Shown here piece by piece: positions 24,234 to 33,854 of a DNA stretch of 49,278 bases. Position 1 is the stretch's first letter, and each line of letters opens with the position of its first letter. The stretch comes from Anabaena sp. 4-3 (lineage in GTDB: Bacteria; Cyanobacteriota; Cyanobacteriia; Cyanobacteriales; Nostocaceae), in contig NZ_LUHJ01000029.1 of the NCBI RefSeq assembly GCF_001597745.1, forward strand, positions 1-49,278, in the 5' to 3' direction. The position numbers and the translations under genes were made by a program. The notes beneath the pieces were generated by a model. The model did no database searches. It was not told where the DNA came from and saw only the letters and a list, made by a program, of their open reading frames with translations.

Positions 24234-26537
24234 TCATCTCCCTGATGGTAGAGCTTTTTTCGCTGAATGTTTGAGAATTGGACGTAAGCCGTTGACTCCA
24301 GCCACGATGGTAGAGCCGTTGTTGACTACGGTTGCTGCTAAGGGGTTCAAACCAAACAACGTTGCTACCATTAATGCCGCTAAGTTAGGAAGAGCCACAA
24401 TACTGGTGTTTTGTCGAATTAAATGCTTGGCTTGACGCGCGATCGCGATCGCCTCTAATATCCCATGCAAGTCATTCTCCATTAACACCACATCTGCTGT
24501 TTCGCGGGCGATTTCTGAACCGTGGGCGAAGGATATGGAAACATCGGCGTAGGCTAAAGCTGGGGAATCGTTGATTCCATCCCCGACAAATGCAACTGTC
24601 TTACCTTGTTCGTGCAGTTGACGGACTACGGTTGCTTTCTGTTCTGGAAAAGCTTCTGCGTGGGTATGGCTGGGCGCAATTCCCAATTCAGTCGCTACAG
24701 CTTGCGCGGTTCGCTTGTTATCCCCAGTCAGCATATGCACCTCCACGCCGTCTACTGTCATGAGTTGGGAGATGACTTCCCGGCTCTCTGGGCGGAGAAT
24801 ATCACTATACTTTATTCTACCTTGAAGTTGTCCGTTAATGGCAACATAAATTACCGAGGTGGCTTTACTACCGTTGCCGTTAAGCGGCTCCATGTTAATC
24901 TCTTGCTGACGTAAAAATCTTTCGCTCCCTACATAAACCGTTTCGCCATCAATTTCGGCTTTGACACCTAAACCGAGTTGATAATCCCACTTGCTACGGC
25001 TGGGAATGGCGACTTTTTGCGCTTCTGCGTAACGAATCACCGCCTCGGCTACTGGATGTGTTAAACGCTGTTCGGCGGCGGCGGCTATGGCTAAAATGCG
25101 ATCGCTCCCTATCTCTGGGTGATAACTCTCTACCGCAATTACCGATACTTCCCCTTGGGTGAGTGTGCCGGTTTTATCAAATACTACTGTATCAACTTCT
25201 GCTAGTTGTTCTAAGGCGCGACCGCTACGGATGAGAATTCCTTGACGGGCTGCATAGCTGAGTGCGGCTAACACAGTTGTAGGGATTGAGACTCTAATCC
25301 CGGTGGCAAAATCCAGACTCAACACGCTGGCTGCTCGTGCTGGGTTCCGTGTCAGTGCAAATACGGCTGTCCCTAGTAACAAAGTTGGTAAAACAGCTTT
25401 TTCTGCAAATTTGATGGCGTAGTTTTCCATGCGGGTATCATGGACAGGCGCATCTGCCATTAATTTTATACTCTGTCCGGCGCGGGTGTCGTTGCCTACC
25501 CGTTCCGCCAGGATGTAAATTCGTCCTTCCCGTACTAAGGTAGAAGCAAACACCGCTTGTCCTTTGGTTTTCAAAATCGGCACAGATTCACCTGTCAGTT
25601 TTTGTTCATCTAGGAGTGCCTTACCTTTGATGATGCTGCCATCTATGGGTACTTGTTCCCCTGGATAAACTATCACTGTGTCCCCTGGTTTGACTTGTTG
25701 GATGGGGATTTGCACTTTTTCCCCATCCCGTTCTACCCACACAAATTGTCCTAGGGAATTTAATAAATCTAGGGTTTGCATTTTGGAAGCGCGCGCCGTG
25801 CGATCGCGGATATTTTCCCCAATCTCAATTAAACTTAACATCAAGGCGGGGGTGAGAAACTGCCCTTGAACTGTGGTAATGGCGATCGCAATAAAATCTA
25901 AAAAGTCGATAGTCAGTTTACGTTGAGTCACAATTCCTGCCAATGCTCTCTGCACTACAGGTAATGTGGCTAAGGCAATAGTACCCGTCGTCAACATCGG
26001 GGGAATCGATACTCCCAACCCACCCAGCACTGCTAAACCAGTGGCTAACATGGAAAGTTGCAATCCGGGCCTGGATTTTTCTGCCTCATCGGCTGTGGCT
26101 AATGAATGCTTAGTGTTGAGTGGTAAGATGTCGAGATCACTAGCAGCCACAATCAGACAAGCCAGGCGCGATCGCATTTTTGCATCCGTAATTGTACTTA
26201 CTTTATAAGTAACAACTAAAGAAGCCGCCGCCGGTTTAATTCTGACATTTGTCATCAGGGTATCAGCTTCTAGTAAAGCTAAAAGACGCTGTGCATAGTC
26301 AGCGTCGTAGCGCAACCGAGGCACACGCCACCGCAACCTCCCCGGAACTGCATGGACAATACTATAGGTAACAGGAGGAATCTGCTTGGTAGTAGTTGCA
26401 GTCACTTTGCCAAGTTGTTTTTCGTCTGTCTGATAAGCAGCTATGGAAGTTACAGACGCTTCCTCATTTTGTACTTCTACCACTTCTAAAGATTGAGGAG
26501 CAACGGGTGACGCTAGTTGAACGGTGGTTTTTGCCAT
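24234..26537 (-). CDS. P1B-type ATPase lacking CPx, with PGRxR N-terminal domain
   Basis: 767 residues. N-terminal HMA-like domain without Cys (YSIVHAVPGRLRW, PGRLR at 65-69). The ATPase core is complete: TGES (315-318), phosphorylation Asp454 in DKTGT, HP (494-495) of P1B pumps, TGDNKRT and GDGINDSP (652-659). In the membrane helix where metal pumps carry CPC/CPH/SPC the sequence is SLDFATGIRVSIP (FAT at about 410-412), with no cysteine or proline at those positions. The transported ion is therefore unlikely to be bound as in Cu or Zn pumps. Several non-CPx P1B groups exist; the P1B-6 group includes FezB of ferrosomes, and the PGRxR start and neighbours point that way (inference). Inner membrane or an internal membrane. 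Confidence 0.85.
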   Translation of the reverse strand: MAKTTVQLASPVAPQSLEVVEVQNEEASVTSIAAYQTDEKQLGKVTATTTKQIPPVTYSIVHAVPGRLRWRVPRLRYDADYAQRLLALLEADTLMTNVRIKPAAASLVVTYKVSTITDAKMRSRLACLIVAASDLDILPLNTKHSLATADEAEKSRPGLQLSMLATGLAVLGGLGVSIPPMLTTGTIALATLPVVQRALAGIVTQRKLTIDFLDFIAIAITTVQGQFLTPALMLSLIEIGENIRDRTARASKMQTLDLLNSLGQFVWVERDGEKVQIPIQQVKPGDTVIVYPGEQVPIDGSIIKGKALLDEQKLTGESVPILKTKGQAVFASTLVREGRIYILAERVGNDTRAGQSIKLMADAPVHDTRMENYAIKFAEKAVLPTLLLGTAVFALTRNPARAASVLSLDFATGIRVSIPTTVLAALSYAARQGILIRSGRALEQLAEVDTVVFDKTGTLTQGEVSVIAVESYHPEIGSDRILAIAAAAEQRLTHPVAEAVIRYAEAQKVAIPSRSKWDYQLGLGVKAEIDGETVYVGSERFLRQQEINMEPLNGNGSKATSVIYVAINGQLQGRIKYSDILRPESREVISQLMTVDGVEVHMLTGDNKRTAQAVATELGIAPSHTHAEAFPEQKATVVRQLHEQGKTVAFVGDGINDSPALAYADVSISFAHGSEIARETADVVLMENDLHGILEAIAIARQAKHLIRQNTSIVALPNLAALMVATLFGLNPLAATVVNNGSTIVAGVNGLRPILKHSAKKALPSGR

Positions 26538-26700
26538 TGATTAATCCCTGAAACGATGAATAAACTTGTGTAAAGCCGTAGTTTTTTCCGTAAAAAAACA
26601 AAATAAGTACCCCTAGGCCCAAAAAATTTTGCCCTTTCACTATCAGCACTCTCCCCTATCTGAAGAGATCAGATAACTGAATGCAGATTTGTTTTTTTTA

Positions 26701-27375
26701 TTAATTGATGTCAGCCTCAGCAGTGATCCCCGCCAGTTGAATCAGATGCGTAAGATACGGGACTGCTGCTGTATACACCCTTGGCATTTGTTGGTGAGAA
26801 TTGCGGAACATTTGAGGTTGATAGGTAATGATAACTGATGCGGCATCTCGATTAACTCGTTCACTTTTAACTACTGGATCTGCTTGTAATACAGCCTCTA
26901 AACGTTCAACATAAGCTGGATCTGATGCGATTTGCGGTACATGAAACCGCACTCGTCCGGGAATAGCATGAACGATGTTACAGGCTACTGTCGTAGGTGG
27001 TTCAATTGTTAAGGGGTGAAGACTAGGCTGAGGCGGAAAATCTGCAATCTCTGGTTTGACTTCTGCATAATCAGCTGCTTGCAGTAAATTAGCCAGATGC
27101 GATCGCATTGCCAAATCAGACTTTAACCCTAGCTTGTAGCTAATCACAACTGATCCCGTCTCTGCATTAACTTCTTGAGTGATGATCCCAGTTTCCTGTT
27201 TTAGCAACTTGAGGAGTCGTTGCAGGTAGTTTGAATCTTCACTAATCCTGGGTACGCAGAAAGTCACCTGTCCCGGTAGGGCAACAGTAATACTATAAGT
27301 TACTGGGGTGGGATGTGTAAAATTTTCGGGTTTAGGTCGGGGAACAGAGTCTGATGATGATGCAGAATCTTCCAT
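26701..27375 (-). CDS. Tandem HMA-like (PGRxR) domain protein
   Basis: 224 residues, ATG 27375 with GGAGG seven bases upstream. It holds two copies of the domain: residues 25-95 (YSITVALPGQVTFCVP, a degenerate copy with PGQVT in place of PGRxR) and residues 130-200 (NIVHAIPGRVRFHVPQIA, PGRVR at 139-143, then SVIITY). The second copy is very close to those in the neighbouring genes. There is no membrane segment and no CxxC. The gene is 35 bases downstream of 27411-28553 and 163 bases upstream of the ATPase, on the same strand. Function unknown; likely a partner of the ATPase. Confidence 0.7.
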   Translation of the reverse strand: MEDSASSSDSVPRPKPENFTHPTPVTYSITVALPGQVTFCVPRISEDSNYLQRLLKLLKQETGIITQEVNAETGSVVISYKLGLKSDLAMRSHLANLLQAADYAEVKPEIADFPPQPSLHPLTIEPPTTVACNIVHAIPGRVRFHVPQIASDPAYVERLEAVLQADPVVKSERVNRDAASVIITYQPQMFRNSHQQMPRVYTAAVPYLTHLIQLAGITAEADIN

Positions 27376-27410
27376 CTTGATTCCTCCAGTATTCCTGAGT
27401 CGGGAAATAA

Positions 27411-28553
27411 TTACAACGGTAAGTTCGCCATAATGGCTAGAGAATAAGACAGTGCTGGAGCCTTCATATCAGCCCACCAACTAGAGATATATATAGTTTT
27501 GCCATCCGATGCAGATATTGTTGCATCTGTTGACTGAGTTAGTTGATTCTCTATTTCCGGTTCAGATATAGATACTGTTGTTGACGGTGTTGGTTTTGCT
27601 GTGGTACTGACGGCAACTGTAGGTTTAGTTGTTTCCCAAGCCGATTCCATCAGACTTACCCAATGGGATACAGCTATTTCTGTGCTTGGCTTGTAGGTAA
27701 TCGCCACAGATGCAGCATCAACATTAATTCGCACGCTTTTGACTAAACTATCGGTTTGCAATACCCTTTCTAGCCGCATTGCATAGGCGCGATCGCTCGC
27801 TATCATTGGAACGTGAAACCGAATCCTTCCCGGTATCTGATGTATCACACTATAGGTCACTTTGGCTGACCACTTGATTGTCTCGCTATGTTTTTTAACA
27901 ATAGAAGTTTGATTTTCTGGATTTGCAGATTGATGCTCGGCATCTGCACTCTTACCGCTTGCTAATCCATCAAGGCGCGGTTTGAGATAATCTATCACCC
28001 TGCGAGTAGCATCGGCGGTCATCATATAGACAGGAATCGAGGCTAATCCACTAATTCCCAATCTACTGGTAACAGCTAACCCTGTCATCAAGGGAATAAA
28101 AGATATTGTCTGCTCTTTCCAAAAATCTACCGATTTCCAAGCAGCAAACGGATCAGACAACGGCCTATTTTGGGATGTTGGAATATTTAATCTTTGCAAC
28201 ACTCCCAACATCTGTGACAGTGAGATTTGCTGCTGATCAAAGCTAACTACTATAGTGCCTGTTTGCTCATTTGTAGTCACTTCTTTCACGCCTGGATATT
28301 GGCCTAAGTATTGGGTGATACTCTGGACGTTGGAGCTAAAACTACCATCAGTCGCTTTAATACGTATGCGCCCATTGGTTGCGTGTACAACTTGCATACT
28401 CGTAGCAGAGAGTTCTAATTGTGGCTGTATTACCACTCTACTGCTATTTGTATTCACTTTTATTGCATCGTAGTGACGCTGGGTCAAGGTTAAGTCAGAA
28501 AACCTTGGTAGGTCAGGACTTAACCTTGCGCGACTAATCATAGTTTGTGCCAT
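27411..28553 (-). CDS. Two-domain HMA-like (PGRxR) protein with central hydrophobic region
   Basis: 380 residues. Domain 1 (about 50-125) reads MQVVHATNGRIRIKA, then GTIVVSF. Between the domains is a hydrophobic segment (about 150-185, ISFIPLMTGLAVTSRLGISG). Domain 2 (about 230-305) reads YSVIHQIPGRIRFHVPMIAS (PGRIR at 241-245) and VAITYKPS. The last 20 residues are again hydrophobic (APALSYSLAIMANLPL). It is the first gene of the five-gene block, with a poor ribosome site; the 94 bases upstream probably hold the operon promoter. No known function. Confidence 0.7.
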   Translation of the reverse strand: MAQTMISRARLSPDLPRFSDLTLTQRHYDAIKVNTNSSRVVIQPQLELSATSMQVVHATNGRIRIKATDGSFSSNVQSITQYLGQYPGVKEVTTNEQTGTIVVSFDQQQISLSQMLGVLQRLNIPTSQNRPLSDPFAAWKSVDFWKEQTISFIPLMTGLAVTSRLGISGLASIPVYMMTADATRRVIDYLKPRLDGLASGKSADAEHQSANPENQTSIVKKHSETIKWSAKVTYSVIHQIPGRIRFHVPMIASDRAYAMRLERVLQTDSLVKSVRINVDAASVAITYKPSTEIAVSHWVSLMESAWETTKPTVAVSTTAKPTPSTTVSISEPEIENQLTQSTDATISASDGKTIYISSWWADMKAPALSYSLAIMANLPL

Positions 28554-28647
28554 TTATTTCGATAGCTACACCCGAATGGAGGTTAACAATAGGTTAAGTA
28601 TACATCGAAAAATCTTGTTGGGTATCATTCTTAAGAAGAATTTTTGA

Positions 28648-29181
28648 TTATGTAGTGTGGAATACAATTTTTTGATATTCTGGCTCAGTGATCATGTCAG
28701 CAGGTTTTTCTACACGGTCAATAAAGAGTACACCATTTAAATGATCAAATTCGTGTTGAAATATACGAGCCACAAAATCAGTTAGTTCTTGCTGTTGTAA
28801 TTGGCCATAACGGTCGGTATATTCAACTGCGATCGCTTGATATCTGGGAACTAATCCTCTGATACCAGGAACACTCAGACAACCTTCCCAGTCTTTCACA
28901 ACCTCAGACGAATGAGCCACTATCCTAGGATTGATCATTGCCGTTGGTTCCATTGTTGGGGCGTGGGGATATCTGAGATTAGGACGGGAAGCCACAATAA
29001 ATAAACAATCAGACTGTGCCACTTGCGGCGCAGCAATTCCCACACCATGAGCCTGAATAGCCGTAGCAATTAAATCATCAATCAGTTTTTGCATAGCGGG
29101 ATCATGAACATTCTCCACCGGCGCAGCTTGGCGGCGTAATGTAGGATTCCCGACTTGAATAATAGACGGTAAGTTGGTCAT
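28648..29181 (-). CDS. def: Peptide deformylase
   Basis: 177 residues. It removes the formyl group from new proteins at the ribosome using Fe2+ or Zn2+. The three diagnostic motifs are present: GVGIAAPQV (46-54), EGCLSVPG with metal ligand Cys101, and HEFDHLNG (143-150) with ligands His143 and His147 and catalytic Glu144. No fmt gene is adjacent. The 94-base gap from the HMA-like block start makes it a separate unit, probably ending just before that block's promoter. Confidence 0.95.
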   Translation of the reverse strand: MTNLPSIIQVGNPTLRRQAAPVENVHDPAMQKLIDDLIATAIQAHGVGIAAPQVAQSDCLFIVASRPNLRYPHAPTMEPTAMINPRIVAHSSEVVKDWEGCLSVPGIRGLVPRYQAIAVEYTDRYGQLQQQELTDFVARIFQHEFDHLNGVLFIDRVEKPADMITEPEYQKIVFHTT

Positions 29182-29243
29182 TTGTAACTCTCCTGAATGG
29201 GTTGTAGGGGAAGCGGCGGAAGCGGAGAAGAAGAACTTTTACC

Positions 29244-29283
29244 AATGACTAATGACTAATGACTAATAACTAATAACTAATGA
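29244..29283. repeat. Heptanucleotide repeat, ACTAATG units
   Basis: About five tandem copies of a 7-base unit (ACTAATG, later ACTAATA) between def and htrA. A reverse-strand copy (TCATTAG units) lies at 32324-32346 next to the DnaA boxes. Typical short tandemly repeated repetitive sequence of heterocystous cyanobacteria. Confidence 0.85.
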
Positions 29284-30558
29284 TTAACCTTCTCGATCTA
29301 CTGGTAAAGGTGCTGGACGGACAGCAACTTGCCTTGTCTGTCCATTGCGTTCAACTTCAACGGGTAGAAGTCTACCGATTTGGCTATCTTCTACTAGCTT
29401 TTGGACTTGTTCAACTGTGGTAACAGGTTGATTATTAATACTTTTAATTACGTCCCCAGGTCTGAGTCCGGCAATAGCGGCGGGAGAGCGCGGTACAATC
29501 CTGACTAATAAGACACCTTGCTCGGCTGTAATATTGATGCGATCGCCAAATCTATCATTAATTCTGTCTTTAACTTCTGGTGTCAGTGTCACCATCTGAA
29601 TTCCCAAATAAGGATGATCAACCCTACCCTGAGTAATTAATTCCTGAGCAATTTTCTGTACAGTATTAATCGGGATGGCAAATCCTAAACCTTGCGCCCC
29701 TTGGATAATCGCTGTATTCATCCCAATCACCTGAGCATTAGCATTTAATAAAGGGCCGCCAGAATTACCAGGGTTAATCGCCGCATCTGTTTGGATATAA
29801 TCAACACGCTTATCACTAGCACCAATATCACTACTAGAGCGACCTGTCGCGCTGAGAATTCCAGAAGTGACCGTATTATTTAAACCGAGTGGATTACCAA
29901 TAGCAATTACCGCTTCCCCTGGTTGTAAAGTCTCAGAGTTGCCTAAAGATATAGTCGGTAAATTATTAGCATCAATTTCAATCACAGCTACATCTGTCAC
30001 CGGATCTTCACCCAAGACTTTACCATCAAAAGTTCTGCCATCTTTGAGGGTGACTGTCACCTTATCCGCACCGTCTACTACGTGAGCATTCGTTAAAATC
30101 TGACCAGAGGAACTAATAATAAAGCCTGAACCGCTACCTCTTTCTACCCGTTGTCTAGGCTGGCTGGGAACAGCCTCACCAAAAAACCGCCGGAAAAAGG
30201 GATCACTAAATTCATTCGGTACACGAGCAGTCACAGTTCTCGCCGAATCAATTCGCACCACAGCCCCGCCCACCCTCTGCACTACTCGCACCACAAAATT
30301 GGGATCTCCAGAGGCGGAAATAATTGCTGGCGGTGCAACTACCGTACTGGTATCATTTGTGTTTTGGGCTGTCGTCTGAGACTCGACTGGATTTGTTGGC
30401 GTTTGTAAAGACTTAGTGGGTAAAACACCGCAACCGCCCAAGGAAACCACAGCTACCCCACTCAGTAACATCAACCTCATCCTCTTAACTCCCCCTTGGT
30501 GAAACCAACTCTCAAGAGGAAGATTTTTTAATTTACTGTTATCCTGTGTGTTCTTCAT
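29284..30558 (-). CDS. HtrA/Deg family serine protease, lipoprotein-type
   Basis: 424 residues. A 26-residue leader precedes a signal with lipobox LGGC (Cys43), then a linker rich in Thr and Pro. The trypsin-like domain has His159 ([10 protein letters not shown]), Asp189 (DVAVIEID) and Ser266 (GNSGGPLL); the PDZ domain (about 310-410) has PYLGIQM and [13 protein letters not shown]. Such proteases degrade or refold damaged proteins in the periplasm or at the thylakoid lumen. A GGAGAAG ribosome site precedes ATG 30558; an internal ATG (Met27) would give a more ordinary signal peptide. It is divergent from dnaA, sharing a 163-base promoter region. Confidence 0.92.
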   Translation of the reverse strand: MKNTQDNSKLKNLPLESWFHQGGVKRMRLMLLSGVAVVSLGGCGVLPTKSLQTPTNPVESQTTAQNTNDTSTVVAPPAIISASGDPNFVVRVVQRVGGAVVRIDSARTVTARVPNEFSDPFFRRFFGEAVPSQPRQRVERGSGSGFIISSSGQILTNAHVVDGADKVTVTLKDGRTFDGKVLGEDPVTDVAVIEIDANNLPTISLGNSETLQPGEAVIAIGNPLGLNNTVTSGILSATGRSSSDIGASDKRVDYIQTDAAINPGNSGGPLLNANAQVIGMNTAIIQGAQGLGFAIPINTVQKIAQELITQGRVDHPYLGIQMVTLTPEVKDRINDRFGDRINITAEQGVLLVRIVPRSPAAIAGLRPGDVIKSINNQPVTTVEQVQKLVEDSQIGRLLPVEVERNGQTRQVAVRPAPLPVDREG

Positions 30559-30721
30559 GTGTCTTTACTTCTCCGTGTTACTCAGGTAATGCTAGGATCT
30601 TGCCTACCGGGTATGTCCCAAACTGATTACAACTTAAAACTGGTTCCTGGTCTAGAGCATCTCAAGCAAATTTGATGCTTGCCCATATCTTTATTGTGAC
30701 GATTAGCAGCGCAGGTGGTAA

Positions 30722-32107
30722 ATGATGGAAATGCCCATTGACAGTTTATGGAGTCAGGTATTAGAGCGTTTACAGATAGAATTATCCCGTCCCACCTTTG
30801 AAACGTGGATTAAAACAGCTAGCGCGGAACAGTTAGATAATAACTGTTTGGTGATTATCACACCTAACCCTTTTGCTCGCAATTGGTTACAAAAGTATTA
30901 CATTAAAACTATTGCTAATGTTGTGCAAGATATTTTAGGATATCCTGTAGAAATTGCTATTAAAGTTGCTCAGGGTGATACAGTTGGTGAGTTTGAAGAA
31001 TCAGCCATTGCTTGGGAAAAACCACATCCAAATATTCCCTTGGAAACTATTAATAAAAAGAAGCAAATAACTACAGAATTAAACTCTAAGTATACATTTT
31101 CTCGATTTGTGGTCGGTGCAAATAATCGTATGGCTCACGCCGCATCCTTAGCTGTGGCGGAGTATCCAGGGCGAGAGTTTAATCCTTTATTTTTATGTGG
31201 TGGTGTCGGTTTAGGTAAAACTCACCTGATGCAAGCTATTGGACATTATCGCTTAGAAATTTGTCCTGATTCTAAGATATTTTATGTTTCTACAGAACAG
31301 TTTACCAACGATTTAATTACAGCTATTCGTAATGATAGTATGCAGAGTTTCCGAGAACATTATCGGGCTGCTGATGTTTTATTAGTAGATGACATTCAGT
31401 TTATTGAAGGCAAGGAATATACTCAAGAAGAATTTTTCCATACTTTTAATACGTTACATGAAGCTGGTAAGCAAGTGGTGATTGCTTCTGACCGTCCCCC
31501 AAACCAGATACCGCGATTACAAGAACGTCTTTGTTCGCGGTTTTCTATGGGGTTAATTGCTGATATTCAGTCGCCCGATTTAGAGACAAGAATGGCTATT
31601 TTACAAAAAAAATCTGAGTATGAAAATATCAGGTTGCCCCGTGATGTGATTGAGTATATTGCCGCTAAATACACTTCTAATATTCGGGAATTAGAAGGAG
31701 CTTTAACCAGAGCCTTAGCTTACATTGCGATTTGGGGTTTACAAATGACTGTAGAAAATATTACCCCAGTCTTAGAAACCCCAACGGAGAAAATAGCCGC
31801 CACACCGGAGGCGATTTTCAAGGTGATAGCTGAACATTTTCATGTTGCCATAGAAGACCTCAAAGGTAACTCCCGACGCAGGGAAATTAGCTGGACGCGT
31901 CAAATTGGGATGTATTTGATGCGGCAACACACAGATTTGAGTTTACCGCGAATTGGTGAAGAATTTGGTGGGAAAGACCATACAACTGTATTATATAGTT
32001 GTGAAAAAATTACTCAACTACAAAAGAAAGACCACACCCTAGCTACAACTTTACGACAACTGAGCGATCGCATCAACATGACCAGCCGTTCTCATCAATC
32101 ATCTTGA
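30722..32107 (+). CDS. dnaA: Chromosomal replication initiator DnaA
   Basis: 461 residues, full length. It binds DnaA boxes and opens the origin. N-terminal domain I ([21 protein letters not shown]), Walker [11 protein letters not shown] (160-169), Walker B LLVDDIQF, and the C-terminal DNA-binding signature [15 protein letters not shown] are all present. ATG codons at residues 1, 2 and 4 make the exact start ambiguous (30722, 30725 or 30731); AGGTGG lies six bases before the first. A DnaA-box cluster and dnaN follow directly. Confidence 0.98.
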   Translation: MMEMPIDSLWSQVLERLQIELSRPTFETWIKTASAEQLDNNCLVIITPNPFARNWLQKYYIKTIANVVQDILGYPVEIAIKVAQGDTVGEFEESAIAWEKPHPNIPLETINKKKQITTELNSKYTFSRFVVGANNRMAHAASLAVAEYPGREFNPLFLCGGVGLGKTHLMQAIGHYRLEICPDSKIFYVSTEQFTNDLITAIRNDSMQSFREHYRAADVLLVDDIQFIEGKEYTQEEFFHTFNTLHEAGKQVVIASDRPPNQIPRLQERLCSRFSMGLIADIQSPDLETRMAILQKKSEYENIRLPRDVIEYIAAKYTSNIRELEGALTRALAYIAIWGLQMTVENITPVLETPTEKIAATPEAIFKVIAEHFHVAIEDLKGNSRRREISWTRQIGMYLMRQHTDLSLPRIGEEFGGKDHTTVLYSCEKITQLQKKDHTLATTLRQLSDRINMTSRSHQSS

Positions 32108-32120
32108 TAACAAATTCCGG

Positions 32121-32319
32121 TTTTCCACAATTAGTCTTTGTCTCACTTTCCCAGCATCAATTAAAATATTAAGTAATGTATAAAAACAGTTTAAATTTTC
32201 CTCTACTCTGTGGAAAAATAGGGCTTTCTTTGTGGAAAACTTGATGTTTCCGTGGAAAACTAGATTAAGTATAATTACCCTGTGGAAAACTCCCTAGTAT
32301 TTTCCACAAGTTTTCCACA
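32121..32319. other. oriC: Predicted oriC: cluster of seven DnaA boxes
   Basis: TTTTCCACA or its complement occurs at 32121-32129, 32209-32217, 32231-32239, 32281-32289, 32300-32308 and 32311-32319, and a one-mismatch copy (CGTGGAAAA) at 32251-32259. The consensus DnaA box is TTATCCACA, and cyanobacterial origins use TTTTCCACA. The boxes lie between dnaA and dnaN with both orientations present and AT-rich sequence nearby, the usual layout of a cyanobacterial chromosomal origin. Direct origin activity is not shown. Confidence 0.85.
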
Positions 32320-32323
32320 GATA

Positions 32324-32346
32324 GTCATTAGTCATTAGTCATTAGT
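32324..32346. repeat. Heptanucleotide repeat, TCATTAG units
   Basis: Three copies of TCATTAG immediately after the last DnaA box; reverse complement relative of the 29244-29283 repeat. It is followed by a CCCCTGCTCC/CCCCAATCCCC tract up to 32406. Confidence 0.85.
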
Positions 32347-32448
32347 TTTTCTCCCCCTGCTCCCCTGCTCCCCTTGCTCCTTCATCTCCCCAATCCCCAG
32401 TCCCCACGTCAGATGCTAGTATAATTAATTCACCAGCTGAATCGGACA

Positions 32449-33609
32449 ATGAAATTAGTTTGCGCCCAAAGCGACCTCAGTACCAATCTTTCCCTTGTTA
32501 GTCGTGCAGTACCTTCACGGCCAACTCACCCCGTACTTGCCAATGTGCTACTACAAGCAGATGCTCAAACTAACCAAGTAAGCTTAACAGCCTTTGATCT
32601 CAGCTTGGGTATTCGCACCAGCTTTAATGCGGAAGTTGGACAAGGGGGAGCGATCGCACTTCCTGCTAAATTACTTGTAGATATTACCTCCCGTCTCCCA
32701 GAAGGAGAAATCACCCTCGATGACGAAGTAACGGATAACACCGCCACAGGTGAGGGTTTAGTCGTTACCCTCACCCCCAAAACTGGACAATATCAGTTAC
32801 GTGCTATGGGTGCGGAAGACTTTCCCGAATTACCTTTAATTGAAAACACCAAAGCCATTCATATCACCACCACAGCATTAATTGAAGGCTTGCGGGGTTC
32901 TTTATTTGCTACCAGTGGGGATGAAACAAAGCAAGTCCTCACCGGAGTTCATCTTACCGTTAAACAAGACACATTAGAATTTGCTGCTACTGATGGACAC
33001 CGCCTAGCAGTCGTAGAAACTACTAATGAACGTCCTTTAGAAGAAGATGAACAACAACTAGAGGTGACAGTACCAGCTAGAGCATTACGCGAACTAGAAC
33101 GGATGTTAGCTCATAACGCTGCCGCCGATGAACCTATAGCCCTATATTTAGATCAAGGTCAAGTAGTGTTTGCATGGGGTAATCAACGTCTGACTAGCCG
33201 CACCTTAGAAGGTCAATACCCAGCTTATAGACAACTGATTCCCCGGCAATTTGAACGACAAGTAACAATAGAACGGCGACAATTTTTAAGTACATTAGAG
33301 CGAATAGCCGTCTTAGCTGATCAGAAAAATAATATTGTGAAACTCTCTATTGATAGTGACGCGCAACAACTTACCTTATCTTGTGAAGCGCAAGAAATGG
33401 GTAGCGGTAGAGAGTCGATGTCTGCTCAAATTTCTGGGACAAATATCAACATAGCCTTTAACGTCAAGTATTTAATGGAAGGCTTGAAAGCTTTGCCATC
33501 CACAGAAATTCAAATGCACCTAAATCAAGAACTAACTCCCGTGATTTTTACACCCCTGGGTGGTTTAAAAATGACTTATTTAGCTATGCCAGTGCAATTG
33601 AGAAGTTAA
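32449..33609 (+). CDS. dnaN: DNA polymerase III beta subunit (sliding clamp)
   Basis: 386 residues, the three-domain clamp that encircles DNA and tethers polymerases. It begins MKLVCAQSDLSTNLSLVSRAVPSR, with ATDGHRLAVVE in domain 2 and the C-terminal MPVQLRS ending of the family. Its own start (ATG 32449) lies 341 bases after dnaA, with the origin between. Three dispersed hairpins follow the stop (33651-33715, 33789-33819). Confidence 0.97.
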   Translation: MKLVCAQSDLSTNLSLVSRAVPSRPTHPVLANVLLQADAQTNQVSLTAFDLSLGIRTSFNAEVGQGGAIALPAKLLVDITSRLPEGEITLDDEVTDNTATGEGLVVTLTPKTGQYQLRAMGAEDFPELPLIENTKAIHITTTALIEGLRGSLFATSGDETKQVLTGVHLTVKQDTLEFAATDGHRLAVVETTNERPLEEDEQQLEVTVPARALRELERMLAHNAAADEPIALYLDQGQVVFAWGNQRLTSRTLEGQYPAYRQLIPRQFERQVTIERRQFLSTLERIAVLADQKNNIVKLSIDSDAQQLTLSCEAQEMGSGRESMSAQISGTNINIAFNVKYLMEGLKALPSTEIQMHLNQELTPVIFTPLGGLKMTYLAMPVQLRS

Positions 33610-33650
33610 AAAAACTACGAGTTACGCAAGTGTCAGATTACAGATGTCTT

Positions 33651-33715
33651 GTAGGGTGCGTCAGAGTGTTTAAATACTGTCAATAAACGTATTTTTCATA
33701 TCTGACGCACCCTAC
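33651..33715. repeat. Inverted repeat with 15-bp arms
   Basis: GTAGGGTGCGTCAGA (33651-33665) and TCTGACGCACCCTAC (33701-33715) enclose 35 AT-rich bases. Same layout as 45107-45166, suggesting small non-coding (MITE-like) palindromic elements. Confidence 0.8.
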
Positions 33716-33788
33716 TAATATGCCAGCTACGTAAACCAATTCTCTATGAAGTTGCACGAAATCAATGATGTAGAGCCATGATGGCATA

Positions 33789-33819
33789 GATACCCGACTT
33801 CTCAAAGAAGTCGGGTATC
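33789..33819. repeat. 14-bp-arm hairpin between convergent genes
   Basis: GATACCCGACTTCT (33789-33802), loop CAA, AGAAGTCGGGTATC (33806-33819), between the ends of dnaN and the histidine kinase gene. No T-run on either side, so a strict intrinsic terminator is unlikely, but the stem is strong enough to stall or protect either mRNA. Confidence 0.75.
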
Positions 33820-33854
33820 TGAGTATTACTTTAAACCGACATCATATCACAAGA

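Noticed and set aside
24234-26537. Calling the ATPase a copper or cadmium exporter
   Set aside because: No CPC/CPH/SPC in the membrane helix and no CxxC in the N-terminal domain.
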